A stretch of 64,000 bases of DNA from Flaccisagitta enflata (GCA_965153355.1 OZ231127.1:32798001-32862000), one strand, 5' to 3'. Positions 39,605 through 49,068 are shown, counted from the stretch's first letter. The notes: generated by a model not told the origin, from the sequence alone. Numbers and translations: made by a program.

Positions 39605-42600
39605 ATGATATCCGAACCTCTAACGAATAACTTCCATTATATTCTTTTAGCCTCACTACGCTTTGCATCTTCATCTTTCATCAACTCCTCCTCCCCTTCC
39701 TCCTTCTCTTCCTCATCTCCGAGTATCCCGTCAACCGCATCAACCTCCAACTGCACGTCGACTGACGAAGAGGAAGGTTTGGAGTCTGACATTCCAGTTG
39801 TGGCTTCAAGTGCCATCGCCATCATCTTCAACTTCCTCATTCTCGTTACTAATATCAACAGGAGGAGAAGAACGGTTTGTTTATCTTTTTAGTCGCACGC
39901 GACTCTTTAACCTTTTATGTCTGTCAGTCAGTCAATCCGTTGGTCCGTGTTTGCTTTTTCGACGTCTACGGGCGTTTTTTTTCACAAGCAATTAGTCCAT
40001 TACTGCTCCGGCCCAAATGCTTGAGTTAGAGAGAGTGGCGATTGGGGTGTGGATGGGGGTTAGACCCTGCGATTCAATCAAATATCTTTTTTTTTCACCA
40101 ACTTTTCCCGATCTACTTTTATGTTCAGAAGTCTGGAAAATTAATCTTGTATCACTCGGCAGCCTTTAAAATCTTTTGATGTAATCTGAAGCATTCACAC
40201 TGGATAAGTGCCGTACCCGCTACCTAGCTGGGAGGCTGGTTGGGCCAGTTTACGTGATGAAATCGTCTCATTTCATGCACTGAAATTGATTCAAACTGAC
40301 TTGCATTGACTTGAAATTACTAAAACAGAAAACATGTAGCTTCTCATTATCATCGCCCCTGCCCAACAGAATTCTAGTGTGTTCTCATAATCACCACCCC
40401 TGCCCCAGCCCACGTCACATTAATCAACCTCATAACCAGGGCTCGGCAAAATTTTTGCTTCCTGCGAGCGAAATTTCTCTAGCTGTACCTTCCTGCTAGA
40501 AACGCGTATGATTTTCACGTCGATATTCCCCCATATTGAATAAAGAAAGCAAAATAAAAACAAGCACAGAACTTTAAAACTCAGGGATGTATATCACTGA
40601 GTCTCTTTTGATTCTTCCCCCCCCTGCCTTTGATTTTCTTTCCTGCAATGTATCGCATCATAATTTCAAATCTATGATTTTCTTACCCATAAAGCAATGT
40701 AACAGTGTAGTTAAAGTTTAGATGGTGTTAAATTGTGATTTACTAATCCGTTTTTATGATTTGGTACTGCCAAAAGTTATGTTTTCCCCAAATTTTCTTT
40801 TTTGGGCAGCGGCCCCGAAGGGGACGAAGTCCTGTAGAACACAGGGGGACTTTTGTTTGTTCGTTAGTTAGTCTTCGCTTTGTCTGTCTCCTGCATTCAG
40901 CCCCCCTCAAGCTTCAAATCTGGCCTCTCAGGCCTCAAACCCAGCCTCTCTCACCTCAAATCCAGCCTCCCAGGCCACAAACCAGCCTCTCAGGCCTTCA
41001 ATCCAGCCTCCCAGGCCTCAAATCCAGCCTCTCAGGCTCACCCAGCCACTCTGGCCTCAAATCAGCCTTCTCAGGCTTCAAATCAGCCCTTTAAGGCCTC
41101 AAATCAGCTCTCTCAGGCCTCAACCACTCCTTCAGGCTCTCAAACTCTGGCCTTTCAGACCATTAAATTAGGCCTTGCAGGCCTCAAATCGAAATTCCCA
41201 TGCCTCGAACTCTGTCCTCATGCCTCAAATTAGGCCTGTTGAAATTCCTCCCTCTCAAGCCTAAGTTCTACAGGACTTCGTCCCCTTCGAGGCCGCTGCC
41301 CTGCTTCCCCTCACTCCAACTCACAATCACTCAAAGCAGGGCAAAGGGTATCGCTGACCATATATTACCGTTGGGCGACCTGTTTCTCGTTTTTCCCCTT
41401 AGATTTTCTTTCCCATCTCCAAACCCTTTGATTTCCCCCTGGTGGGGGGGACACAATTAGATACAGGCCTGATAAAACTATGTATGGTTGTTGGTCCATC
41501 TTTCTGTCCATCCATTTGTCTGTCCCTTACCTATTTAAATTTTTGACTTTTTTGGGTATTTTAAGGATGGAAGGAAGAAAGGATGGAAGGTACTTATGGA
41601 TGGAAAATAGGAAGGAAAGAAGGAAGAAATGGAAGGAAGAAAAGCAGGAAGGAAAGAAAAAATTGGAAGGAAGGTAGGAAGGAAAAGAGGAAGGAAGGAA
41701 GAGAGGAAAGGAAGGAAGGAGGGGAGAAATGATAGGAAGGAAGCGAGGAAGGGAAGGTAGGAGGAAGGAAATGGAGGGAGGAAAGAAATAGACTGAGGAA
41801 AGAGCGAAAGGCAGAAAAACAGGAAAAATGAAAGAGAAGGGGGTGAATGGAGTGAAGGAAGGGAGGAAAGAAAGGTAGAAAGGAAATTTTTTAATTCAGA
41901 CTATTTTGTGTTAACGTAGTTTGGATGATGTGTATTTGAAAAACAGAGCACACAATCGTTGCCCTGTTGGGCTTGTGATACTTTTTTCTTCCTTCCTTCT
42001 TTCAGTTCTTTGCTTCCTCCCTACTGCCCTTATCAATACCTGTTTTTTCCTTTTTCCTTCCTTCCTTCCTTCCTTGCTTTTTTTTTGTTTCTTCCTTTCC
42101 TTGTTTCTTCCTTCCTTTCTTCCATCCATCCTAGCTACATTTCCTTTTTCAAGACGCTCTTTCCTTCCTTACTGCTTTTTGGGCAGCGGCCCCAAAGGGC
42201 CAATGTCCTGTAGGACACAGGGGTGAATTTCCATACGTCTGTCTCTTCCTGTCTGTCTCTGTCTGTCCAAGGTCCTTCCATCTCTCTAGCTTTCCAAGCT
42301 CAAATTCCACGATAACATGGAAACAGAAAGTCAAAATGCAAACTTCCCATTGAATAAGATGGAAAAAAAAAGCAAAAAAATGCATGTATCCCATTGAATA
42401 ACATGGAAAATTGATGAAAACTAAGAAAAATGTAAAATTCCCATTGAATAACATAGCAAATTGACAAGAAATTGAAAAAAGTGCAAGATTCCCATTGAAT
42501 ATCATGGAAAATTGCTACTGAGGTTCCAACATGCCTCTTACAGGACGTATGGAAATTCAATATTCTCAGGGACCAGAGGACATTTGCATTCTTTGGGGCC

Positions 42601-43399
42601 GCTGCCCTGCTCACTCACTTCTTTTCACCTCACCACCCAAGCAGGGCACTGGGTACCGCTGACCATGTGCCATCCTTTTTTGGGATGACTTGTTCATCTG
42701 AATGCCTTTCTTCCTTAAATCTAATTCACTTTTTTTTGCTTTTCCTACTTCCTTCCCTTCTTTTCGCTTCCTCTCTCTCCTGCCTCTCCTGCCTTCCCTA
42801 CCTCCTCTTTCCTTCCAATCCTTCCTTTCTTCCTCCCTTCCTTCATTCCTTTCTTCCTCCCTTCCTTCCCACCTTTTTTGACAAACCCATTCTTTTTCTT
42901 TTACTTCCTGCCAATGTTCTGCCTCTGTTTTATTGCATTCTTTTTCCTTTTTTCTTTATTTTCCTTTCTTTTTTCCCTTCTTTTTTTCCCTCTTTTTTTT
43001 TCCTTTTTCCTTTTTTTTCTTTCTTTCTTTTTTCCTTTTTTCTTCCTTCCTTTTTCCTTTTTCTTTTTTTTCTTTTTCTTTCTTCTTTCTTTTTCTTTCT
43101 CTTCCTTCCTTCCCTTCCTGCTGGCATAGCTAGCTTCCTGCGAGCGCCGCTCGCACGCTCGGCTACTTTGCCGAGCCCTGCTCATAACCATCTATTCATT
43201 TTTCTCCTCCAGAAAAAGCCTTTGGACGCTGTGTTGATCCAATTCACGGTGTTGGCCTTGACCGACATTTTGGCTAGTTTGACGATGCTCGTTCATTACT
43301 CGACCAGAATGTCCTATGGCACCAAAGACAAGCTAGTTGACATGCTCAATGACAGATTTAACTCTCCAAATTACTCGTCCGTCGATGTCATGGTTGAAG
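39605..43399 (+). CDS. Rhodopsin-family GPCR, first two recognisable exons (TM1, TM2)
   Basis: Exon 1 (39,605-39,874) begins at ATG. It encodes a Ser-rich extracellular N-terminus with sequons (NSS, NCT) and an acidic DEEE patch, then TM1 IPVVASSAIAIIFNFLILVT followed by a basic INRRRR loop. Exon 2 (43,213-43,399) continues in phase 0 with KKPLDAVLIQFTVLALTDIL and ASLTMLVHY, TM2. LALTD matches the LAxxD motif of helix 2 in class A receptors, and the Asn in TM1 sits where the conserved helix-1 Asn is expected. The donor GAAG/GTAAGT at 43,400 is consensus. The TM1-loop-TM2 layout is reminiscent of prostanoid-type receptors, but the ligand cannot be inferred. TM3-TM7 exons are not identified. 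The 3.3-kb intron contains a hAT-like insertion ending 24 bp before the acceptor AG. Exon 1 could instead start upstream in another exon. Confidence 0.7.
39894..40055 (+). mobile_element. AGTCGCG-family element, type A, truncated
   Basis: TTTTTAGTCGCACGCGACTC head (one palindrome arm shortened), CTGTCAGTCAGTCAATCCG core, ATTACTGCTCCGGCCCAAAT, then lost. Confidence 0.65.
40587..41470 (+). mobile_element. C-run inverted-repeat element split by a fold-back insertion
   Basis: GGGATGTATATCACTGAG, TTTTGATTCTTCCCCCCCCC, and after the interruption CTTTCCCATCTCCAAACCCT, TTGATTTCCCCCTGGTGGGG. It follows the layout of 20,889-21,200. Confidence 0.7.
40803..41393. mobile_element. Modular fold-back element, GACGAAGTCCTGTAGAAC type, complete
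   Basis: Left stem GGGCAGCGGCCCCGAAGGGG, GACGAAGTCCTGTAGAACAC. The core is about sixteen GGCCTCAAATCCAGCCTC units. Right stem TTCTACAGGACTTCGTCCCC, GAGGCCGCTGCCCTG and the tail CAAAGCAGGGCAAAGGGTAT, CGCTGACC, TTGGGCGACCTGTTTC. Nested in the C-run element. Confidence 0.85.
41562..41890. repeat. Purine tract (GGAA)n
   Basis: About 330 bp of nearly pure A/G on the plus strand, GGAAGGAAAG-type units, within the hAT-like element. Confidence 0.92.
41985..42170. repeat. Pyrimidine tract (TTCC)n
   Basis: CCTTCCTTCCTTCC units on the plus strand, opposite in strand sense to the purine tract just upstream. Short Leu/Phe-rich frames are artefacts. Confidence 0.88.
42182..42660. mobile_element. Modular fold-back element, GTCCTGTAGGAC type
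   Basis: Left stem GGGCAGCGGCCCCAAAGGGC, CAATGTCCTGTAGGACACAG, GGGTGAATTTCC. The core has CCCATTGAATAACATGGAAA units, in the opposite orientation to the 31,172 copy. Right side GGACGTATGGAAATTCA..TTTGGGGCCGCTGCCCTG and AAGCAGGGCACTGGGTACCG, CTGACC. Confidence 0.82.
42720..43125. repeat. Pyrimidine tract (CTTTTT/TTCC)n
   Basis: About 400 bp of nearly pure C/T on the plus strand, up to the right end of the hAT-like element. Phe/Leu-rich frames here are compositional. Only the part of the 42,667-43,416 frame after 43,213 is a real exon. Confidence 0.92.
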
Positions 43400-44035
43400 G
43401 TAAGTACATAATCTAGTAGACATGCTGAATGACAGATTTTACTCTCCAAATTATTCGTCTGTCGATGTCATGGTTGAAGGTAAGCCCATTGTCATGGACA
43501 TGGACAAGCATGTTGAATGACAGATTTATCTCTCCAAGTTACTCCTACGTTGATGTCATGGTTGAAGATAAGCTCATTGTGATGTACAAGCCAGTGGACA
43601 TGCTCAATGACAGATTCAACTCTCCAAATTACTCGTCAGGTGACGTCATTGTTGAAGTTTAGCACAGGATTACAAACAAGCTAGTGAGCATGCTCAATGA
43701 CAGATATAACTTCCCAAAAAATATGTTCGTCGATGTCATGGTTGAAGGTTAGTAAAGTACATGATCACAGACAAGTTAGGAGACATGCTGAATGACAGAT
43801 TCAGCTCACCAAATTACTCGTCTGTCAATGTCATGGTTGAAGGTTAGTACATGAGCACAAACAAGCCAGTGGACATGCTCAATGACAGATAAGACTTCCC
43901 AAAACATTTGCACGTCGATGTCATGGTTGAGGTTTAGTATAGAACATGATCATAGACGAATTAAAAGACATACTGAATGACAGATTCAACTCGCCTAATT
44001 ACTTTTCCATCGATGACATGGTTGAAGGTCAACTG
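43325..44035 (+). repeat. Tandem duplication of the GPCR exon 2 3' edge with its splice donor
   Basis: Eight copies spaced 80-96 bp carry ACATGCTCAATGACAGATT, CTCCAAATTACTCGTC, GTCGATGTCATGGTTGAAG and a donor or its remnant. The first two have GTAAGT and GTAAGC; later ones read ATAAGC, TTTAGC, GTTAGT, GTTAGT, TTTAGT and GTCAAC. The first copy is the true exon end; the second still has a usable donor. Confidence 0.88.
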
Positions 44036-44230
44036 GCTCGTGCCATGTCACGCCTATTGGCACATCTATTGGCACAAATACTAGTAATGGCGGCTGTCGC
44101 CGTGAGGAAAAAAGTCATAAGCATTGATCACTTTTCACCACGCTTTTGTTTTCAGTCATTGATTTTTTTTTATTTGTTAAATCAAATCAAAAGCAATTGT
44201 ATGTATTGATTGCACTGAAAATCAGAGAAA
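44036..44230 (+). other. Short open segment duplicated at 52,970-53,110
   Basis: AGTAATGGCGGCTGTCGCCG and GGAAAAAAGT, then TTAAATCAAATCAA and TGTATGTATTGATTGCACTG, recur at 52,974-53,100. The segment VMAAVAVRKKV is readable in both, but no splice sites support an exon. Confidence 0.5.
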
Positions 44231-44640
44231 AATAGAACTGAGCCAAATGAGCTAGATGAGCTAAAATATTCAAAAAACTTCAACCAAACAACCAGCTTTG
44301 CTCACTGACATGCTTTCTTGTATTTGCATGCTTAAATCAAAACATTTATTCATTTATCTTATTTTAAATAAAAAAAAAAGCTCAATGAGCTAAATGAGCT
44401 AGAATACCTAGAAGCACCCTCACAGATGAGCAGCTCTGCTCACTGACATGTTTTTTTTATTTGCTTGCTGAAACAAGTATAAAAATATTTATTCATTTAT
44501 CATATTTGAAATCAGAAAAAAATGACTGAGCTTAGTGAGCTAAATGAGCTAAAATGCTCAATAATGCCCTCACAGATGAGCAGCTGTGCTCATAAACATT
44601 TCTTTATGTATTTGCATGCTCAAGTAATCCTACAAGTGAT
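44230..44640. repeat. Tandem repeat of about 130 bp (GAGCTAAATGAGCTA unit)
   Basis: Three to four imperfect units with AATGAGCTAGAATA, CACCCTCACAGATGAGCAGC and CTCACTGACATG. More copies occur at 53,120-53,190, 53,990-54,130 and 55,500-55,640, which marks 44-55 kb as a region of repeated segmental duplication. Confidence 0.8.
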
Positions 44641-45016
44641 CCTACACAAAATAAAAAATTGAAAAAAAAATCATATTTGAATTTTTTGTAAATAAATCTT
44701 TAAAAAATCATAGCGCAAAAGATATTTTTTTTTTATTCTGCTTGGCGCCAAATGAAAGAGAATTATCAAATTTACTTACCCTATCAATTTCTTCAGAGGG
44801 TGCAATCAGCCCTAGGAGATGCTTAACTTTCTCATAAGAAAATGAAAACCTTGTTTCTCTTGAATATGTCAAAAAGTCGAAGACTGACTTCGACTTTTTT
44901 CCCGAGTAGCACACTTTATGTTTCCCACAAAAAAATTTACTATGGATGAAATCTATTGTGATGTTTTTGTGGTTTCATGTGGTGAGTCCATGTTAGCATG
45001 TACCTGTACCCCTTAA

Positions 45017-45018
<2 letters not shown>

Positions 45019-45104
<86 letters not shown>

Positions 45105-45120
45105 CTGTCTCTCTCTCTTT
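45019..45120. repeat. (TC)n microsatellite
   Basis: About 80 bp perfect TC then variants. 44,700-44,940 carries the GCTTGGCGCCAAATGAAAGA repeat shared with 55,785 and 57,540. Confidence 0.95.
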
Positions 45121-45305
45121 ATCTTCATTCATAATATGATGTCAATAATTTCACTGATCTATAAATCTGCTGCCTATAGTTTATATTAAAATTTAAAAAT
45201 GAAATAAAAAAGTGTGCTAACAAGTGTGCCTAAAGTGTGCCAAAGGCGTAACAAAGGTGTGCCATGGCACGTGCCACTATTTAACTATCGCATTGCGCCG
45301 TGCAG

Positions 45306-45586
45306 GAGGACGTGTCTTCATTTCGCGGCTCTTTTTGACCATTCAAATATCCTCACTCTTCTCATCAAAACTGGCCTCGCCGGCCTTGACGTGAAAGATT
45401 ATTATAAAGAAACGCCTTTGAGAATGGCAATCAGACGCCGCAAATACGCATCCATAACAACTCTCGTCAAATTCGGTGCATCACTGGCAAAGACAAAACT
45501 ATCAAACTTTAAACGTCATGCATTTAATAAGGCCGTGGAAGAAGAAAAGACAAAAGCCGCCATCGCAAAAGGACAAAGACTATCTG
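45306..45586 (+). CDS. Ankyrin-repeat exon
   Basis: A splice acceptor CGCCGTGCAG at 45,305 and donor TATCTG/GTAATT at 45,587 bound an open exon of 281 bp (starts in phase 2, ends in phase 1). It reads RTCLHFAALFDHSNILTLLI, then KTGLAGLDVKDYYKETPLRM, AIRRRKYASITTLVKFGASL. These are two ankyrin repeats (CLHFAA for TPLHxAA, TLLIKTG, ETPLRMAIRR, LVKFGASL). A basic/acidic helical tail follows (FNKAVEEEKTKAAIAKGQRL). Ankyrin repeats are protein-protein interaction scaffolds; the rest of this gene is not identified. The exon phase does not fit directly after GPCR exon 2, so it is a separate gene or one with unseen exons between. Confidence 0.75.
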
Positions 45587-45839
45587 GTAATTTGGGGTGA
45601 GCTTGAGCACTGTGCTTTTAAGTCAGATCAGAGTTAAAAATCATATAATAACGGGTTTTTTCTGCCGTTTTGTCTAGTATTGAAGTGCAGTAACATATAA
45701 ATAGCAAAGATAAGATCATTTACCGAGCGCTCTTTGATTAATCTTCGCAAAAGAAAAAAATTAGACCCATTTTCACTGCGGATTAAATAGAGTATGATCG
45801 ACTATTTTTCTGATTTCATATTGTTAACAGGCGTGTATA

Positions 45840-46179
45840 CTGGGGGGGTCGGTAACAACGAACTTTGGAAATGCCGGTCGGACATATGACCAAAGTGTGC
45901 ACAAAAACAATATATAAACACATGTGAAAGGAAAAAGGAGTCACACTATATCATTTACAGTCGTGCCACACCCCTCATTTACATTGTAATGAATAGGGAG
46001 AAGGAAGAGGAAGAGGAAGCTCTTATATGTTACTATGGGAAAGGTAGAGTTGGCACGACTTTAAATGATAAAATCTCATGAACTTTTCCTTCTAGTTCTC
46101 AGGTTGTTTTGTGATTGCGCATGGTCTGGTGATATGTCCGATTGGCATTTCCAAAGTAGGTTGATATCAACCCCCCCAG
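45840..46179. mobile_element. MITE, 340 bp, 6-bp TSD TGTATA
   Basis: Termini CTGGGGGGGTCGGTAACAAC and (inverse) CTGGGGGGGTTGATATCAAC, then TTTGGAAATGCC and GGACATAT in both arms. TGTATA occurs on each side (45,834-45,839 and 46,180-46,185). Confidence 0.82.
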
Positions 46180-46195
46180 TGTATACTATACTACA

Positions 46196-46826
46196 GGTAC
46201 TGAAATGACTAAAACTAACAAAATCGAAATTCTACGAGCAGTTCATGTTGTGGAGCTGTCTTGGGCTTCTATTGTCATCATTTTCAGCTTCAAAAGTTTA
46301 CATCTTGCTTTCCACGCCTTACCTTGAACTTCCCATGGGTCAATAGGAAACTAAAAATTTCAAATTGCTCAAATCAAAATTTTGACCGCAGATTTGAAAT
46401 CTGCAGGAAAAACTCTGTCAAAAGTGCTTTTCTTTTTTCAAAATTCCTTCGGGATCATTATCAAAATCCACGCTAAAGATTTTAAAAGAAGGTAAGTTCA
46501 ATGATTTTACAAAGAAATTAAAAGGAAAGGTATGTTTGCGATATTTGACAGCACTTTTGACCACTTTATAATAGGAATATCAAAAAAAGGAAAACACTTT
46601 CAATTGACAGTTTTTTCTGCAGATTCCAAATCTGCAGTCAGAATTGGAATTTGAGAACTTTGAAATTTTGGATTTCCTATGGGGGTAGGGATTATAGAAG
46701 GTAAGGCGCGGCCACCTAAAAGTAGAATTTTAACGCCAATATTAATTTCACTAGAAGCCTGAGACAGTCCCACAACATGATCTGCTCGTAGAATATTAAT
46801 TTTATTGCTTTTTGTTATTTAGGTAC
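46196..46826. mobile_element. Fold-back element (ATTCTACGAGCAG arms)
   Basis: Left GTACTGAAATGACTAAAACT, ATTCTACGAGCAGTTCATG; right CATGATCTGCTCGTAGAAT and AAATAAC..GTAC in inverse. Inner arms carry GATTTGAAATCTGCAGGAAA and the inverse TTTTCTGCAGATTCCAAATC. The outermost bases are less certain. Confidence 0.75.
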
Positions 46827-46847
46827 AAGCTAGTGTACAGTACCATA

Positions 46848-47284
46848 GGAGCAATGAGAACCTCAGATGGAGGGTCATTTCCTGCTTCACTATTCTAATG
46901 AAGTAGCTTCAATTATGGTTTTTCTGAAAGCTGATGAGCAAGAGCTTTGAGTGAATATAGTTTTATTCCTCTAGCTCTAACTGTTGACCAAAAAGAAAAA
47001 AAGTGCAGCACCACTCGGGATTTGAACCTGTGACACTGAAGAGAGAGAAATTAACTTTCTCAAGTTCATCACCCTATCAACAGAGCTATCACGTCACATG
47101 CAATTTAAAGTTATCAATTGGCGGTTTTCTTATGAATCACTTGGTTGGGAATTTTGTGTTCACTCAATACCTTGGACCATCAGCTTTCAGAAAAACCAAA
47201 GCTATAGGTTCTTCCTTTAAACAGTGAGAATATAGAGGGCCCTCTTTCTACTGCTCTTATTGCTCCCATCGTACTGTATACAGT
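46848..47284. mobile_element. Inverted-repeat element enclosing a tRNA-like sequence
   Basis: Left ends near GTGTACAGTACCATAGGAGC with AATGAGA; right TGCTCTTATTGCTCCCATCG, TACTGTATAC in inverse. CTTCAATTATGGTTTTTCTG and CAGAAAAACCAAAGCTATAG form an inner inverted pair. Confidence 0.7.
47005..47098 (-). ncRNA. tRNA-like sequence (possible tRNA pseudogene or SINE head)
   Basis: Minus strand: GATAGCTCTGTTGATAGGGT matches an A-box (TAGCTCTGTTGATAGGG) and ACAGGTTCAAATCCCGAG matches a B-box (GGTTCAAATCC), about 55 bases apart. A stem-loop with a long middle arm (AACTTGAGAAAGTT) lies between. The acceptor stem (CGTGATA against ..GTGCTGC) does not pair, so a functional tRNA is unlikely. It sits in the loop of an inverted-repeat element. 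Confidence 0.5.
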
Positions 47285-47575
47285 TGAGTATTCCCCCCCC
47301 CCACTGCCGGGGGGAGGAATAAAATCAAACATTTAGACATAGTGAAGAAAATCAAAATCTTGAAAAAAAAATCTTTTATGAAGATCTATCACTTTTGGTA
47401 GTACTAAAAGGCAAAATTTGATTACTACGATAAAATTTAACACTATTTAAACATAAAATTTACTGTTTTATTGCTTTGTGGGGAAGAAAAACATAAGATT
47501 TTGTAATGCGACGCGGGGAAGAGAATCAAAGGCAGGGGGGGGGAATAAAGTCAAAAACCGTTCAATTATATACAC
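47284..47575 (-). mobile_element. C-run inverted-repeat element, minus orientation
   Basis: GAGTATTCCCCCCCCC, CCGGGGGGAGGAATAAAATC at one end and GGCAGGGGGGGGGAATAAAG, TTCAATTATATACACTTC at the other, the reverse of 20,889-21,200. Confidence 0.72.
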
Positions 47576-48219
47576 TTCTGATTGTTAATCCTTGCAAAAT
47601 TTCCTTTCATATGATAGGGGGCACTCTGCTTTCAAATTGTCATTTTTCTCTCTATCTCTCTCCCTCTCTCTCTTTCCCTCTCTCTCTCCCTCCCTCTTAT
47701 TTTCTCTTCACCCTCCTTATGCCATTCCTCATTCCTTCTTTCAGATCAAACAAGCTTGTATATCTGATTTGAATGCAAAAACCAAAAATTCCATATGCAT
47801 AATGTAGTGATCAGGCTGAAAGCTTAATAACTCAAGTATTGATTGCACACAACTTTGCTTTGCGCTATGTTAGAGAGCATAATCAAGTTTACCAACCCCA
47901 TAAATTTCATGCATAGTCTCATTTGACCTGAAAAAAAGCACCAACTTTCTCAAACACTCCACAGACTGAAAAAGAATTTGCAGAGAATGCTATAGAAAGA
48001 GAGGGAAACAGACGCTCAATTTGTTGCCAGCAAGCAAAATCCTCGCCTAGATTATTTCAAAGTTCAAATCGACTTAAACTAACCAAGTATTTGATTTTTG
48101 GAAACGTAGGAGAGAAATAAAGTTATCCATTTTTTATTTGAGGCAATTTTAGGAAGTTGAGCTATTTTCTGGGTGGGATGATACATTTTTTGATATTCAT
48201 AGCTAAGAAAGTTTTTTTT
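47576..48219. other. Unassigned sequence
   Basis: A TCTC/CCCT-rich patch at 47,640-47,700; otherwise nothing supportable. Confidence 0.4.
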
Positions 48220-48408
48220 AGTCGGTGCTACGCGACTACACCCTGCTTTGTCGGTCTGTCCGTCGGACGTCGGTCCATCCATCACACTTTATTTTTTTGG
48301 GGTTTTTGTGGTCTTTGGCCTCACTGCTCCTGCCCAAGTGATCAAGTGACCTCAAATACGGCCCCTGCCCACCCGAACGCGACTGGGGTAGCCGTGTATC
48401 CGGCCTTG
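48220..48408 (+). mobile_element. AGTCGCG-family element, type A
   Basis: Head AGTCGGTGCTACGCGACT after T8, CTACACCCTGCTTTGTCGG, TTGGCCTCACTGCTCCTGCC, tail GACTGGGGTAGCCGTGTATC, CGGCCTTG. Complete. Confidence 0.88.
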
Positions 48409-49065
48409 TTTTTCTTTCAAATGGCACCAACCCAGAGGAGGAAGGAGGCTGATAATGTCTAAAGAGCTTTTTTAGGGTACGACTATTTTCTTTGAAACAA
48501 ATTCTGCCACTTAGTTTTGATTTTTTAACTTTATATGGTCCGAAAAAGTCACTATCTGGAAATTCTTCAATCAATTTGTAATCTTTGATTACTAACAAAA
48601 CCCGATTTTTGTGTGTCATAGTGCAGTTAAGCATGTGGTGAAACATTGATGAGTTATCCTTTGCTGCGTTTTGTTAAGAACACTAAAATGTTTCCTCAAC
48701 CTCTTCTGTGACGATTGCCATTGCAAACTGGTTTTCTTGACTTTTGATATTACTAAAATCAATTTTAGCTATCTTCCTAGGCCGTAAGAATTGATTTGAC
48801 AGCAGATTCTTCTTAGTTGGACATGAGTTTGTGTGAATCAAGAAAAAAATTAATTCTTACGGCATGTTTGGGGGGTTGCCGGCCCCCCCTGGCACCAACC
48901 AGAGGTTTCTAGGATCAATATTTTCCGCGCCATAATTTTTGAAATGCATTTTCGCAAAAATCGATATTTTTTATCGATCCTAAGTTTCAGCCTTGTGTAA
49001 CAATAGAGAACAGCCAGGATGTTGCGCAAATAGACTTTTATGACGTTAGCTTTGATATTTTATTC

Positions 49066-49068
<3 letters not shown>
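48409..49068. other. Unassigned; contains a short inverted pair
   Basis: GCCGTAAGAATTGATTT (48,782) and AAAATTAATTCTTACGGC (48,845) are inverted, a small fold-back of about 85 bp. Nothing else seen. Confidence 0.45.

Larger units (their letters stand above)
40437..43180. mobile_element. hAT-like element, 2.7 kb, 8-bp TSD
   Basis: Terminal inverted repeats CAGGGCTCGGCAAA and TTTGCCGAGCCCTG are flanked by CTCATAAC on both sides (40,429-40,436 and 43,181-43,188). Subterminal GCGAGCG motifs (TTCCTGCGAGCG near each end) are also shared. Eight-bp duplications with CAGGG-type ends are typical of hAT. The inside holds no recognisable transposase, only a C-run element, two fold-back elements and long purine or pyrimidine tracts. 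It is either a non-autonomous element or one whose coding region has been replaced. Confidence 0.88.

Noticed and set aside
40311-40499. Short plus-strand frame before the hAT-like element
   Set aside because: It crosses the element boundary at 40,437 and has no splice support.
42667-43212. N-terminal 180 codons of a 249-codon Phe/Leu-rich frame
   Set aside because: Read through a pyrimidine tract and the end of a hAT-like element; only the part after the acceptor at 43,212 matches a GPCR.
43240-43262. GTGTTGGCCTTGACC, resembling the GTGTTGGCCTTG end of type B elements
   Set aside because: It lies within the TM2 coding exon (VLALTD) and has no adjacent T-run or upstream element; a chance match.
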